Assembly (NCBI GenBank): GCA_036785705.1 | Contig: JAWUZG010000135.1 | Coordinates: forward strand, 3,534,001-3,598,000 | Reading direction: 5' to 3' | DNA length: 64,000 bases | Source: Acanthornis magna | Taxonomy: Eukaryota > Chordata > Aves > Passeriformes > Acanthizidae | Part shown: positions 10,272 to 21,801 of the stretch, one piece after another | Layout: every line of letters begins with the position of its first letter | Numbering within the stretch: the first letter of the stretch is position 1 | Notes under the pieces: model-generated | Databases searched by the model: none | What the model was told of the DNA's origin: nothing | The model's input: only the letters and a program-made list of their open reading frames with translations | Made by a program: the position numbers and the translations under genes

Positions 10272-12344
10272 GTGAATAGTGGACTTGTAGGTGTTATGAA
10301 CATAATGTGTAAAGTGAGAATTTTAGTAGTCCTTGTCATTATTGTGACAGGAATCAAGGCAACACCACTCAGGTACAATGCAACAGGAGTATACCGATGC
10401 CAAGGGAAGGCATATGATCCACACTCCCGAAAGGCTCTGAACAAGATGCTCAGAGTTACAAATGCAAGTGTATGGGAAGGGAAAAATATTCTGGGTTGTG
10501 AATATGCTTTTATGCACGATGGGTTCCGTGAGACTTCTCAAACACCCATGGAACTCATCCGACTTGGTCCTGAATGTTGTGACAAATGCTTGAGTACGTG
10601 CCCTGAGTTCAGATTTAAAATAGAGGGGTACGCAAAAAGAGCATATTTCATTGACTTCAACCTCACCCAAGTTTGTACAAAGCCCTATGAAAATCAAGGT
10701 GAAGTAACCAAACCAGCACCAAGAAAAGTCAAGACCACGATTCAGGCATCCAAAAAGAGGCAGTCCCTAGTTCCCACAGTTATGAAAATTGGGCCATATG
10801 CTATTAAGAAAACTGGACTTCAAAAGCTGTTAACTAACCTAGAATGGTCCTTAAAAAGAGTAGAAATGGGGATGCAAGTAAACATATCTGCCACTCGGCC
10901 AGAGTGTGCCCCGTTTCTCAAAAATCCCTCTACAGACTGGAGCAATTGGCTCCGACACCGTATACCTTATAACTTCAAAACTAAAAGGGACCTTACAGGA
11001 CTGTTGGGGACAGGATTGGGAGTCGTAAATGCAATTGATTCAGAAGTATTAATTAACAAATTGGCCACAGTGGGGAGTGATTTAGTTAAATTACAGCAGC
11101 CATTGCAATCTTCCTTGTTGGCTTTAGGTAATGATCATTGGAAATTGTCCAAAGTATTGCCAGAGTGGGAGACCATGGAAGAGCTAGACCATGAAGTAAT
11201 AATCAGTGCTCTCGGTGTAGCCAGCAAAAATATTTCCTTAGCCCTTGGCTGCACTCAAGCACAACTATGGGTGCAATCTGTAGCTGCTTCAGTTATCAGA
11301 GAAGGTGAAGTAGGGATCTTCCCCGTTGAAATTCGTAAAATTGTTTGGGACGATGCCTCTGAAATTGAAAAAGAACTTCAGTCTTGGTGGGTTTTAGTCA
11401 ATTTTACATATGACCCCGTGACAAATATAGTCACAGCCTTTGTCCTGACTATTCATAATGCATCAGTTAGCCTGATATATCCAATACTTCCTCTAGGATT
11501 AAATCATGAAGGAACTGTACTATACCCCTCTAAACATAGAACATGGGCACAAGAGAATAAAGGACAATGGCAAACCATCAACCTAGAGTCTTGCTCAATG
11601 AAAGAGCAGTTAAGATACATATGTGAAGGAATCCCAGAAGAAGACAAAGATACTTGTTTAGATACAGATCAAAGCATTTGTAACTTTGAAGTGCATTCAG
11701 TCAACCAAATGACTCAGCTGGTGTATGCTGGACAAGGTTGTGTCTGTCTCAGGACAGCATGTCCCACCATAATGATAGACAACCTGGTTGTAAATGAGAC
11801 TCAATTCAATTTATGCATTTGTAACTTCACAAAAGTTGAAGGATGTGACTTTTCCTATCAGGCACCTGTAATATCACACTAGTATATAAAAGCGAGCCTG
11901 ACTACCGTACAGGAAATCTTGCCAGTGCCCATAGGAATGAACTTAACACTAGTCACCCAACTGCTAAAACACCCAGAATTACAAGGAATTTTGAAAGAAA
12001 TTAGAGAAGCAGGGAAAAAGACTCTAATTACAATACACCATGACACGGAAACAATTCAAACTGTTTTCAAGCAATTTGAAGGACACTTGTCTCATCATTG
12101 GTGGGATGTGCTCTTTGGATGGTCTCCAACAGCAACTGGTGTACTAAATGCCTTGATTCATCCTGTTGTTGTATTACTCTTTTTAGTAGGTATTAGTTTA
12201 ACCCTATCTGTTGTGACGCTTCTTTGGAATTGGAAGATTTTGCGAAAAATAGCCGCTTTAACATCGCTCTCCAAAGCGTATGTCCTAGTCTTAAGAGACA
12301 ATAGCCATACAGCATGGATAGATGAGGAGGAGTCTCCATATTGA
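10272..12344 (+). pseudogene. env: ERV A env-like gene with one in-frame stop
   Basis: The frame runs 536 codons to a TAG at 11,880-11,882, then continues in the same frame to 12,344. An N-terminal hydrophobic stretch (about residues 15-31, VRILVVLVIIVTG) looks like a signal peptide. At least eight N-x-S/T sites are present. A basic KTKR near residue 238 precedes a Gly/Leu-rich LTGLLGTGLGVV, which reads like a cleavage site plus fusion-peptide region. The last part, after the stop, has a membrane segment around VVVLLFLVGISLTLSVV and a short tail. Known retroviral Env proteins have a larger surface subunit and a smaller transmembrane one; here the proportions look reversed. I cannot name the env family. 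The stop separates the membrane anchor from the rest. Confidence 0.75.
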
Positions 12345-12364
12345 GTAAAAGAATTCACTCATCG

Positions 12365-12382
12365 TAAAAGAGAAGTGGGGAA
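12365..12382 (+). promoter_or_regulatory. ERV A polypurine tract
   Basis: AAAAGAGAAGTGGGGAA lies directly in front of the TG that starts the right LTR. This is the standard position of the plus-strand primer in retroviral reverse transcription. Confidence 0.75.
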
Positions 12383-13051
12383 TGAAACATAGGGTTTTCT
12401 TTAAGACACTTAAGTGTAGAGATTTTAGATAAAAGTTAGTTTTGTTAAAATTAACTAGAACAGAAAAAGATGCAGAACTCAGTTAGAAAGAAATTAATGA
12501 TTAAATGCAGAGTATCCCTTTGATTATTTGATATTTACTCAGCTGTGCTTAGAATAGACAATTAATAATCTTAAGAAAAGAGGTTCAAAGGAGAGCCTAG
12601 ACAGTTACAAATTTTGCCCAGATGCAACCTACTTAGAAGCAATAGAAGAGAGCATTGGGAGTTTTCCAGGGTCAAATGTATTGTCAAAAATCAACAAAGT
12701 AAGAAGGTCACACTGAGGAAGACTCATATTACTTCATCCAAAGCAGCCCTCAGACTCAAATTAACAACCACCGACCCAATTCCATTGCAGGAACTGTGCA
12801 TGCTTAATGACTTTTTGGTAATTTCCATATGAAGCGGGGAATGGGAGGCGCTTATGTTAAATATGCATTTTTGTTATAGATAAATAAGTTCTATGTTGCA
12901 TTGTTACTTTGGAGCTGTACATTTGGGAGCTATCCCTGCAGCTCTCCGGTGCTGAAATAAACATACACTTTCTAACCTTAACAAGTTAGAGAGTCTTTGT
13001 CCGTCTCAGGTGGATATTGATATTGGATCTATATCTGCATTTTAATAATTC
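12383..13051 (+). mobile_element. ERV A right LTR
   Basis: It begins TGAAACATAGGG just after the polypurine tract and ends at AATAATTCA, so it follows the TG...CA rule. A polyadenylation-like AATAAA lies in GAAATAAACATACAC (about 12,956). It pairs with 4,708-5,368. Confidence 0.85.
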
Positions 13052-16006
13052 AAAACCACCGCGACTGACCTGCTACTTTTTTGGAGACGCTCTGCATAGA
13101 AAGCTGAATGGCACAGCCCACCTCAGCAGTGGGCTGGCTTCACCCTGAGCAGAATACCGAGCAGATTTATCAGCACCCTACTGCAGCTGTCAGGCAAATC
13201 AGCTGGATCCAAGCATGGAATGGCTTTTCCTGTACTGCAGCCATACAGATCTCAGTACACAGAAATGGACTTGGGTCTTGTCTGCAGTGAGACTGCTGGA
13301 CTCCAGCACGATGAGTACGGTCACAAAGTGATGAGCAGACACCCAAGAAGAGATTTAAAGTACAGAAACATGCTTCAAAAATCCTATGTTCAGGTGCAGA
13401 TATTTGGTCTTGACATGATAAATACCCTCAAGAAAACAAATGACAGAGTATCTTAGGGTTCAGTTTAGGTTTCGGGGCTCGCTAACACTGCTTTTTCAAC
13501 TAAGGATGTAAGGAGCTTCTGCCATGAGAACGCCGAACATGTCAGTCTCTTTAATGCAATGATCATGACGAAGTCTCTAGAGGAAGCTGCAAGACCAAGC
13601 ACAAATTACTTGGAATCCATCTCGCATATAAAGTGTGCAAACAGCTTTCAAGGAAACTCTCAACACTGGAAACTGCAAGATAAAACAGGATCAAAAAAGA
13701 ACCTGCTGGCACTGCTGGAAGATACAGTTTGAAAGACAGTCAAACATCCATTCAAATGCAGTCTTCCATTCTGAAATTTAACTTAGATTAGCGCTGGACT
13801 ATGTTGCAGTGCTCACAGAAGGAAGTCTATGGTGTTGGAGACATACAACTTCCGAGGAAAACTTCCCATTCTGCTCGAAGATTTTCACAGTGCACCGAGC
13901 ACTGCTCATTTCTCTAGTGCCCTGCTGGATAATGCTGAAATGGTGCAATACTGAGCTTGGGCTGTAGCGTCTCGGCATGTTTCCCAGCTCATGGGAGATG
14001 GAAATACATGGAAATACATCCAAGAGTTCAGGGAGCAGGCAGTGAGCTGAGCAAACCATTAAAAAAAACCCCAGACATGCCTTCCAGTCAAGCAGGAGTT
14101 AAGAGGATCTACTATAGGCTCTGCTATAGATTGTGCCCACCATGCTCCCCATACTATGGGAAGAACCTAGAGACTACTGAAAAATGCACTCAGAAAGGAC
14201 TCGGACTCCAAAGAGGTCTAAAACCCACCATTAGAGTAATTATTACCCTTCTGTGGTTAATCTACTACTATGGGATGCCATGATGTATAAAACAACACCA
14301 GCTCTGTGAAGGACTTCAGTAGCCACGGGCTGTGGAGGCAGAAACTTGTGTTTTCAGGCTGGGGAGCAGCAGGAATCCCTGCTTGGCTGGTACTGTCACT
14401 ATACAGTTATCATGACTCTGGCACCTGACCCAACCTCCCACTCCGCATCACTGAAAAGTAGCTCTGCTTTCGTGGGAATGTACTGGGCAGCACTAGTTCA
14501 GTTTTAGGGTTTAGTTTTATGTGTCAATAATTATATTTGCAACATGGAAATTTTCACTTGCAGAAGACACAAACTGTTACTCTCTGCAGTGCCAATGCAG
14601 GAAGCGGTGTTTTATTTCAATTCTAAGCTCTGAGAGAAGTTTCTCCGTGAAAAGACGGAGAAGAGCTATCTATCACTATCTTCTATGACAGGGCATATTC
14701 TGAAACTTCCTGTCAAAGCAAGTAATTTCAAGCTTTCTTTGCAGATTACGCAAATACTTGATGTGTGTCTCTGTATACATATAAATACACACACATAATA
14801 TATATATACACACACACATATATAAGTGAGTTGTCAGTGTGATGTATCATACAAAAATAATACAAACATGTTTACGGAACACTAAGCACAGAAGTCTTTA
14901 ATTCTGATTTTCGTTTGTCTAGCAAAAACATATTCTGCCCTTTCTTTCTATTGTAAGCATGAAAGGATAAATAAGCATTCAAGATGAGCTCATAAAAATT
15001 ATGGCATAAAGCTCTGTTCCACTGAGCTGATCACTCTGACATGCAAAGTTTTATTAAATATCACACAAAAATAAAAGCTGTTTCAAAGTATTCCTAAATC
15101 CCTAAGCTGCAGAGCGCTTACGGATCACTAGGTAGCTACTGAATGCTGGTATTAACACCAGATACTTCAAAAGAGGCAATCCTTCCTTATGAAGCCCAGA
15201 AAATCTCACTGATGCTACAAGTGACTTTAGGCATAGACAGACACATTCATGGATCGAAGGTCTGAGGAACTAGGGCCGGAAACCTAACTCGTGTACAAAC
15301 TACACACAGTGATTATCCTCCTACTGTCACAAAACCACTCCAGAATTAAGTGACTGATGAATGGTGGAGGACAGCTGCCAGGTTTGGAGCCTGCAGCAGG
15401 TCCTGTGCCATCCAGCTGGAGCTGCAGCTGGTGCCTGACTGGGCGGACAGGACCTCACCGGGGGTCCTCACCCACAGCTGCAACAACGTAACTGCTCTCA
15501 CATCCAGCAGGGAGGAGCCTGCGAGATTTGGGACAGCAGAAATCAACTAGCTACAGAATTCCGAGTCTCTGTGCTAGAAGACTGCTCTCTTTTCTTAGGT
15601 CTGTTTCCTCAGAACCACACGCCACTCCTTAGCCCTGGGCAGTTTTCTGCACAAATCTACAGCAGCAACAAAGGGTCAGGTTTTTTACATTACTCCTAAC
15701 CTGAAATATGGTCTATTAAAACACCTCACCGTTTCCAGCTTCTGTACATGGAAACAAAGTGAAGACCTGCACACCTGTGCCCCCCCAGCCCCTCCCCCAT
15801 GTCCATGCACCTTCAGAAACTTGCCACCTACCAAACGTACCAAAATGCAGCAGGCAATGTGTGACTGCTGCAGTGTGGTGAGTTACAAATGCACACTCTG
15901 GCTCTGTGCACAGCAATCGTCTCTTGTCACAAGGTCACAAAGTGGTACAAAGAAGTTTTGTGAAAGAACAAAACGAGATGACTGCCATGATGCTTACACC
16001 ACTTAC
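13052..16006. other. Unassigned; region where the missing SEMA4D exons would be expected
   Basis: No exon matching the end of the sema domain, PSI, Ig or transmembrane parts of SEMA4D was found on the minus strand. Short open frames (for example around 15,346-15,550 and 15,716-15,916) show no recognisable residues. A small TA/CA microsatellite lies at about 14,778-14,825. Confidence 0.45.
14778..14825. repeat. TA/CA microsatellite
   Basis: Alternating ACACAC and TATATA runs of about 48 bases. Confidence 0.85.
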
Positions 16007-16122
16007 TGTTTTGGATGAAAGCAAGAGAGTTTGGACTGGTTCAAAATTTGGAAAAAGCTGTGTTTCTTCAATAATACGCATTCCATTTTCATAGCGGATA
16101 GCTTTGTGCAGGGCTCCTCGAT
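16007..16122 (-). CDS. SEMA4D: SEMA4D-like exon 11 (last recognised)
   Basis: Encodes DRGALHKAI (the D codon is split across the junction), [19 protein letters not shown] and SSKT, followed by GTAAGT. The donor is intact but no next exon is seen to its left. Confidence 0.88.
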
Positions 16123-16451
16123 CTGAAACAACAGAGCAATATGTTTAAGTAAGATCCTTGAAACAAAAAGGCAGGAAAAGAGCCTGCACAACTGCTGTAA
16201 GTTGTCTCAATGATCTGCTTCCTGTTCAGGTGAATAATTCTGTGTCAAAGGCAACCATTACACTTGCCATCAACAGGACCTCTGAGCAAGAAATAACGTT
16301 TTGGTACACAGAATGACCAGTTGGGGATGACATTGTGTGGTTTTGCTCAACTCATTGAAGCTTCGCAGTTCTTTTCCTGCAATACTTTTTCAAATCACCT
16401 AAGACTGTCCACTTACTGTGCACCTTACATTTTAACAAAAACACCAGCTGG

Positions 16452-16743
16452 TGTAAAAGTGTAGTTGCACTGTTTTAAAATCTTTCTCTTCTTTCTCATG
16501 GAGAATAGAGACAACTTGTATTCTTGTGCTTTCTAATCTCATTGTTTTGGTACTGGACGCTCTAGTGTTGTAACCAATCGTTATAGGGGGTGGAAAAACT
16601 ATCGACCAATAATTATCAGATTATTAATGGATATATAAAGAAGTTCCTGTAAATAAAGTTTCTCTTTTTGCCATCTTGTGAGCTGCCTGACTTTCCTGAG
16701 AGCTTCCATGAATCTCCACGAATATCAGAAAATCAAAGCAACA
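16452..16743 (+). mobile_element. Solo LTR, family L (copy 1)
   Basis: About 290 bases from TGTAAAAG to AGCAACA, with TATATAAAG (about 16,632) and AATAAAG (about 16,652) in TATA-box and polyadenylation positions. It matches 23,024-23,321 closely. The precise ends are uncertain because no target duplication is visible. It lies in SEMA4D-like intron 10, opposite in orientation. Confidence 0.65.
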
Positions 16744-16835
16744 TAAAAACACTGTAAATATGGAAATCTCAAGAGTTTGTCTAAGAAAACAAATCAATCA
16801 GTGCACCATGAAAAAAAGTGTTTTGCAGAACTCAC

Positions 16836-17058
16836 CTGTACCGATGAACATAACATCATAGACGGTGCCATTGAGTGCTCTGACTCTGTCTACTACAATC
16901 TGTGTACACTTCACATCTCGCTTTACTAGCCAAGGTCTGTCTCCCACTGGGGTCACTGAGTCATCCATTAGCGGATGATGTCTAACAAACAGCAATGTTT
17001 TGTCTGGTAAATTCAGAGAACTCATGTAGTTTGATGCTCTGGCTTCATTGTTTATACA
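16836..17058 (-). CDS. SEMA4D: SEMA4D-like exon 10
   Basis: Encodes [33 protein letters not shown] and [20 protein letters not shown]. The acceptor is CTAG and the donor GTGAG. Confidence 0.92.
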
Positions 17059-17847
17059 CTAGCAGGGGGACACAGAGGGGGTGGGAAATAAAAGAGACAA
17101 CCAAATTGTATCATTTATTCCTACAAAATAAAGACAATTAACAGCAGTTGTATGCATTTTCTTCTCCACATTATTTTGGCCAGTAACCACACCTGCACAC
17201 TACACTCTTTGTACCGAGGAAGATCCTCAACTCTCACTGCACTTTGGCTTCTGGGATGTACTAATCCCTGAGCTTTGGACTACATTTTCGTTTGGGTCCA
17301 AAATGCATTCTAAAAAAACATTCCCTCTGTGCTCTCATGCATCTTCCCTACTTTTAACCAACACCTCTTTAAGCACTAGCAACAATACAACTGTAAGGAA
17401 CTAAGGAAGTAGGCAAAGTCTGAAAGAGACCCAGTGTTGGAAAGTTTTCTTTTGCAGAGCAGTGCACTATACCAGATAAACGTGCTGGCTCTACTGAGAC
17501 AACGCAATAATTGCTATCCTTCTTTTCATCTGAACTAAAAGGTTTATGATGTTGCTAGTGTATATTAAATTCTATTTCACAGAGAAAATTATTAACAAAA
17601 TAATGAAAATACAAACCCAGCAAATAACTTAATTCTAAATTAAAAAACCCCAAAAAACCAAAGACTTTGATTCCCAAATAAAAAATTCAGAACACATCAC
17701 TTGAGCGTTCTCCTACAAAGTCTTTACAACAAGAAGCAACCAGGTGAGGGCAAACAAATGAATCATTAGCAGGTTACTAGTATTCCCTGGTCTGTTTACT
17801 ACTGAGCATTAAAAGAAGTCATCAGATCCAAGATTACAGAAACTTAC

Positions 17848-18007
17848 TGCACCAGGCCGAGGATTAGGAATTTCCCCGTAGTATCATACCCACTTTACAT
17901 GATGGGATGGTTCTACTCTACCACTCTGCATGTATTTTCCTTTTGAGAAAACCTCTTCTACAGTAGACAGATTGTACACACACACTGCTGACAACCCCAC
18001 ATTATTC
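17848..18007 (-). CDS. SEMA4D: SEMA4D-like exon 9, contains TGA
   Basis: Encodes [20 protein letters not shown], then HHVKWV followed by TGA (17,884-17,886), then [12 protein letters not shown]. Splice sites CAG and GTAAGT are intact. The single in-frame stop is the only coding lesion found across the eleven exons. Confidence 0.88.
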
Positions 18008-18135
18008 CTGTAAGTACAGGAAGAAATTAGGAAAAAAAACAAAACGCAACAAAACATAGGAGGAATTATTATTTTCTTGTAGTAACCAGCTGAGATGAAA
18101 GGTACTTAAACAGGAAAAGGCTACAGCACACTTAC

Positions 18136-18311
18136 AGTTGTGGGGTCAAGACTCCATATATCACTGGCTCCTTCAAAGTTGGAGATTTGACAATAAAAAC
18201 ATCATTGATAACATTGAAAATTAAATTCTTATCAGGGATTGTACAAATCAGTCTGGCCTTGAGAAAGGAAGTCCATTTTTTCTGCAAGGTCCTTAATCCT
18301 CCTCGGTCCCT
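18136..18311 (-). CDS. SEMA4D: SEMA4D-like exon 8
   Basis: Encodes [32 protein letters not shown] and YGVLTPQ. The acceptor is TAAG and the donor GTAAG. Confidence 0.9.
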
Positions 18312-19649
18312 CTTATGATATTAAAAAAATAAAAAGGTGTTTGTGAGGAGTGCTAGCAGTATTTTTGCATTTAAGAACCACTGCTGTACAGTGGCTTAAT
18401 TACTAAGCCCTGGTGTTTTGTAACATTTCATCTCTAGCAACATCAATAAATGTTCACACATCCACAAACAGAACAGGATGAAAGCTACAGGAAAATTGAT
18501 TCAACAAAAATAACGCAAAATTATTTCTATTGCACGCACAGGGAAGATGAAATACGAGCGTTAATGAAGAACATACCTCAGCAACACTCAAAAAAACTGA
18601 GATGGGAGATGCATCATTAGGAAAAAAGTAAAACAAGCATGGAAGTATTATACTGTCCTTTAAGAGAAATAGGTAATATTGCATTTGTTCTGTGTCATCA
18701 AAACTGATTTAAATTCTAATGCTGCAGTATGCCTTAAAACTTGCCTGACATTGATAATTTCATTGGAAGAAATCCAGCAATGGTTTAATCCTTCTAGCAG
18801 TTACCATCTTTATTAAGGATTTGCAGGTACCAAGGCTTAAAGAAGTTAAGATCTATTGACTAGAAATGTTTCAAAATGTTTGATAATTGACCTGTAGCTC
18901 TGATACGTCTCTAAAAGAGAGATTTCAATGTATGTTGAAACAGTATTCATATTTCCATTTAATATTTCCACTCATTACCCAATTGTATATGCAATGTATT
19001 AAAGGAAATCTGCAAAATTTATTAAAACAATTAAGTGTAAGTGCTTATAGATTTACAACCTGCCACCAATTTCCATTTCAAACAACAGTCTGAAATACAG
19101 AATAACACAATAAATGAAGCTCTCATATTTCACAATACTCCCCCTCTGAAAGTGTGCACAAGCTGTCAGTAGGCAGAGTGCCATAATAAGAAGTCCCATG
19201 TAAACCTGCCTCCAGCTCCTTGTTTAATGGAAATCTCAAGGGCACTAACTCATTACTGATGTTTTGACTTCCCTGTTTAACTACAAAACAGTAAAGTCAA
19301 AATAAAACTTCTAACCTCATAAAAACGAAACAGCCAGATAAATTTGCTGTTGGGAAAACGGTTGCTTTGTTTTCTTTGTCACGGTTGCTTTGTTTTCTCC
19401 CAGAGGAGAGCAGAACCCCCAGATGTACCGAAATTTCACAACTGTGAAAAATAGATCAAGTATTTATTCACAAAGCAACCATTTGGCTTTCTCAGTTCTG
19501 ACGACCTGATTGGAACTCCTCATTCATTAAAATTCACCAAATTCAATCACTTCCATTTACATGGCAGTAAGTCCACAAAAATGAATACTTTTTAACACAC
19601 ACACAAGATTCTAAGAGATACAGTAAAAGTAAATGGAACTATCTCCCAC

Positions 19650-19801
19650 CTTGCATACTCTAGCTCTTCTTGGAATCATCAATTTTCCAATGAATTCATA
19701 CTCCACAGACACCTCAGTGAAAAAGAAGTATATCTTGTCGTCTTCTCCATCTGTGCTGTTTGGATCTGCTCTTACCACATTAGCAAAAACAAAGCTGGGC
19801 T
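19650..19801 (-). CDS. SEMA4D: SEMA4D-like exon 7
   Basis: Encodes [30 protein letters not shown] and RARVCK. The acceptor is CTAG and the donor GTGGGA. Confidence 0.9.
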
Positions 19802-20658
19802 CTAGAGATACAAACAGAAGTATTTTCTATTCTGTAGGTGACTACTAACTTGATTCCCTCCAAGACCCTCAGAAATTGTCTTTCGCCCAAACTCCAAACT
19901 CCACATTGCATTTACCTCCTCTCCAGTCACTGACCTGCCTACACATTTTGCTGTTCACAATATGAAGAGCATTTCCAAACAAAAACCAAACCACCAGAAA
20001 ACAAACAGAAAAAAAACAAAAACCCCTAAAACCTATGTGATAGCACTAAGATACCTGAGAGATACCTATGATGTGACAGCTCATTACCTCATCATTCTTC
20101 AGGCCACATTCAAATGTGGTTTTCTAATGGGCCTGCAAAGGCAACCCTCCTTTGCCTGCCTCTGTCCAATCCTATCCTTTTTGGACACAATGATCATGAT
20201 TTTGGTCCTTTTTGGCACAAAGCCTCAAGCCTCTGAGCAACCACAAAACTCAGTGAATTTTGAAATTCAGGAACTGAAAGAGCCAAGAACCATGATCAGC
20301 TCAATTTGAGAACCAATTCAAGAGCAAAACCATTCTATTCCTTCCTGTATCATAACCAAACTGCATTATTGCAAGGATAAACAAGCAGAAAAGAAATAAA
20401 CCGTTCATGTCAAGTTGAAGTGTGTCTATTCTGAAGCTGTTTTCATCATCAATGCCGATAAAAATCCTGAAATTTCAAAATAAAAGCTCTTGATGGCATG
20501 CACGAGGGCACACACGCACAGTGTAGGCCAGCACACCAAAATCCATCTCTTTGAGACACCTGACGATTGCTCCTTAGCCAGCTAAGATACATACGCTATA
20601 CCCGTGGTGTTGAAGAAGGAAAAGGAACTTGTTTGGGACACTTCTCATGCCCACTTAC

Positions 20659-20772
20659 CATTAAGCCAAGGTATTGGATACTCTGTTCTCAGAGAGCTTC
20701 GACAAGAGTGCTGTGAAATAATAGGTTCACTTCCCAACAAATTGTTAGAAGTCCCAGAATAAAGCTCCTCAT
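20659..20772 (-). CDS. SEMA4D: SEMA4D-like exon 6
   Basis: Encodes ELYSGTSNNLLGSEPII and RTEYPIPWLN. The acceptor is GAAG, the donor GTAAG, and the frame continues from exon 5. Confidence 0.9.
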
Positions 20773-21707
20773 CTTCAACACAAAACCAAAAGAATTGAAC
20801 TTATGGACTAGATACCAAAAAGGGTACATAAATATTTGGTGAGTCTATGTATGTTTAAACTTCCCACAAGAAAAAATAAACATGGATTCCCTCTGAATTG
20901 CCCTAGACATGTCTTTTATGTTTACATTTCTGCCGATCACTCTCAAGCCTAACACTTCCACACTTGGGTTTATTATTATTATTGCTCTAACACTAGAACT
21001 GACAAAAGTCAACGTTGTTTTTGTGGGACTTTAACACTTAACATGAAAACCTACCATTTATGTAAACACATGCAGATTTACTTAAATGCATCAGAAGTCT
21101 GTAATTATTTTCCTCTCTTTCTATGCCACCATTATTCAAACTTGACTTGTACAAATTTAGGCACAATGCAGGGAGCATGTTTGTTTCTTTTTCTTATTTC
21201 CCATTTCATGCTAAGTTGAGCTTCTCTCTTATGACCGTGAGACACTCAGGTAAAGCCACAAATTCTGCCTTCCCCAATCAAGATTCAGCGGCGAGTTTCC
21301 ATGCAGTAAGTACACATGCAATAAATACCTCGCTTCCCTATTCTGTCGCATGCCTTCAGGACAGATAACAATACTACTTGTTATATTTACTGAAATCACA
21401 GTAATTGATACTACAAGGGCACTCTAAGCACATTTAGACTCTCTGAATTAAATATCTTTAACACCAGGAAATACAGTTTGAAAATTAGTATTTTAGAAGT
21501 TGCTTCCAAAACAACCTAGAGTTTGAAGTTCTCCTTTTAAGAAAGATGCTAAGGTTGACTATGTAAGTATTTTAATGTCTATACTTTAAAATAAAGACAA
21601 AAAATACAGATGCAAGCTACCATTTTGATAATGACAGACTGGATGGTGACAGTGGAAAAGATAAAACATTTTCGAAACATAAGAAGGAATGCAAAGTCTG
21701 AACTTAC

Positions 21708-21801
21708 CAACCATAACAGACGTGTAGCTGTGAGCAGGATCAAATGGACATCTGCCCCTACCATCTTCATTTTTACCTCCAAGTCCAAATGAAATTAAAT
21801 T
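21708..21801 (-). CDS. SEMA4D: SEMA4D-like exon 5
   Basis: Encodes NLISFGLGGKNEDG and the hallmark sema motif RCPFDPAHSYTSV. Flanked by AACAG and GTAAG. Confidence 0.9.

Larger units (their letters stand above)
4708..13051 (+). mobile_element. ERV A: composite provirus-like unit between two LTRs
   Basis: Two same-strand LTRs (4,708-5,368 and 12,383-13,051) enclose about 7 kb. From right to left the interior has a polypurine tract, env (10,272-12,344) and an integrase remnant (9,588-10,267). After that no retroviral frame is seen: gag, protease, RT and RNase H are absent. The left half (5,370-9,300) is GC-rich duplicated sequence and a GA microsatellite. The LTRs may belong to one provirus whose gag-pol was replaced, or the left LTR may be an independent solo LTR. 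The absence of a primer-binding site I can recognise after 5,368 favours rearrangement. Confidence 0.55.

Noticed and set aside
15346..15916. Minus-strand frames as possible SEMA4D PSI or Ig exons
   Set aside because: No conserved Cys pattern or residue match, and no convincing splice sites in phase with exon 11.
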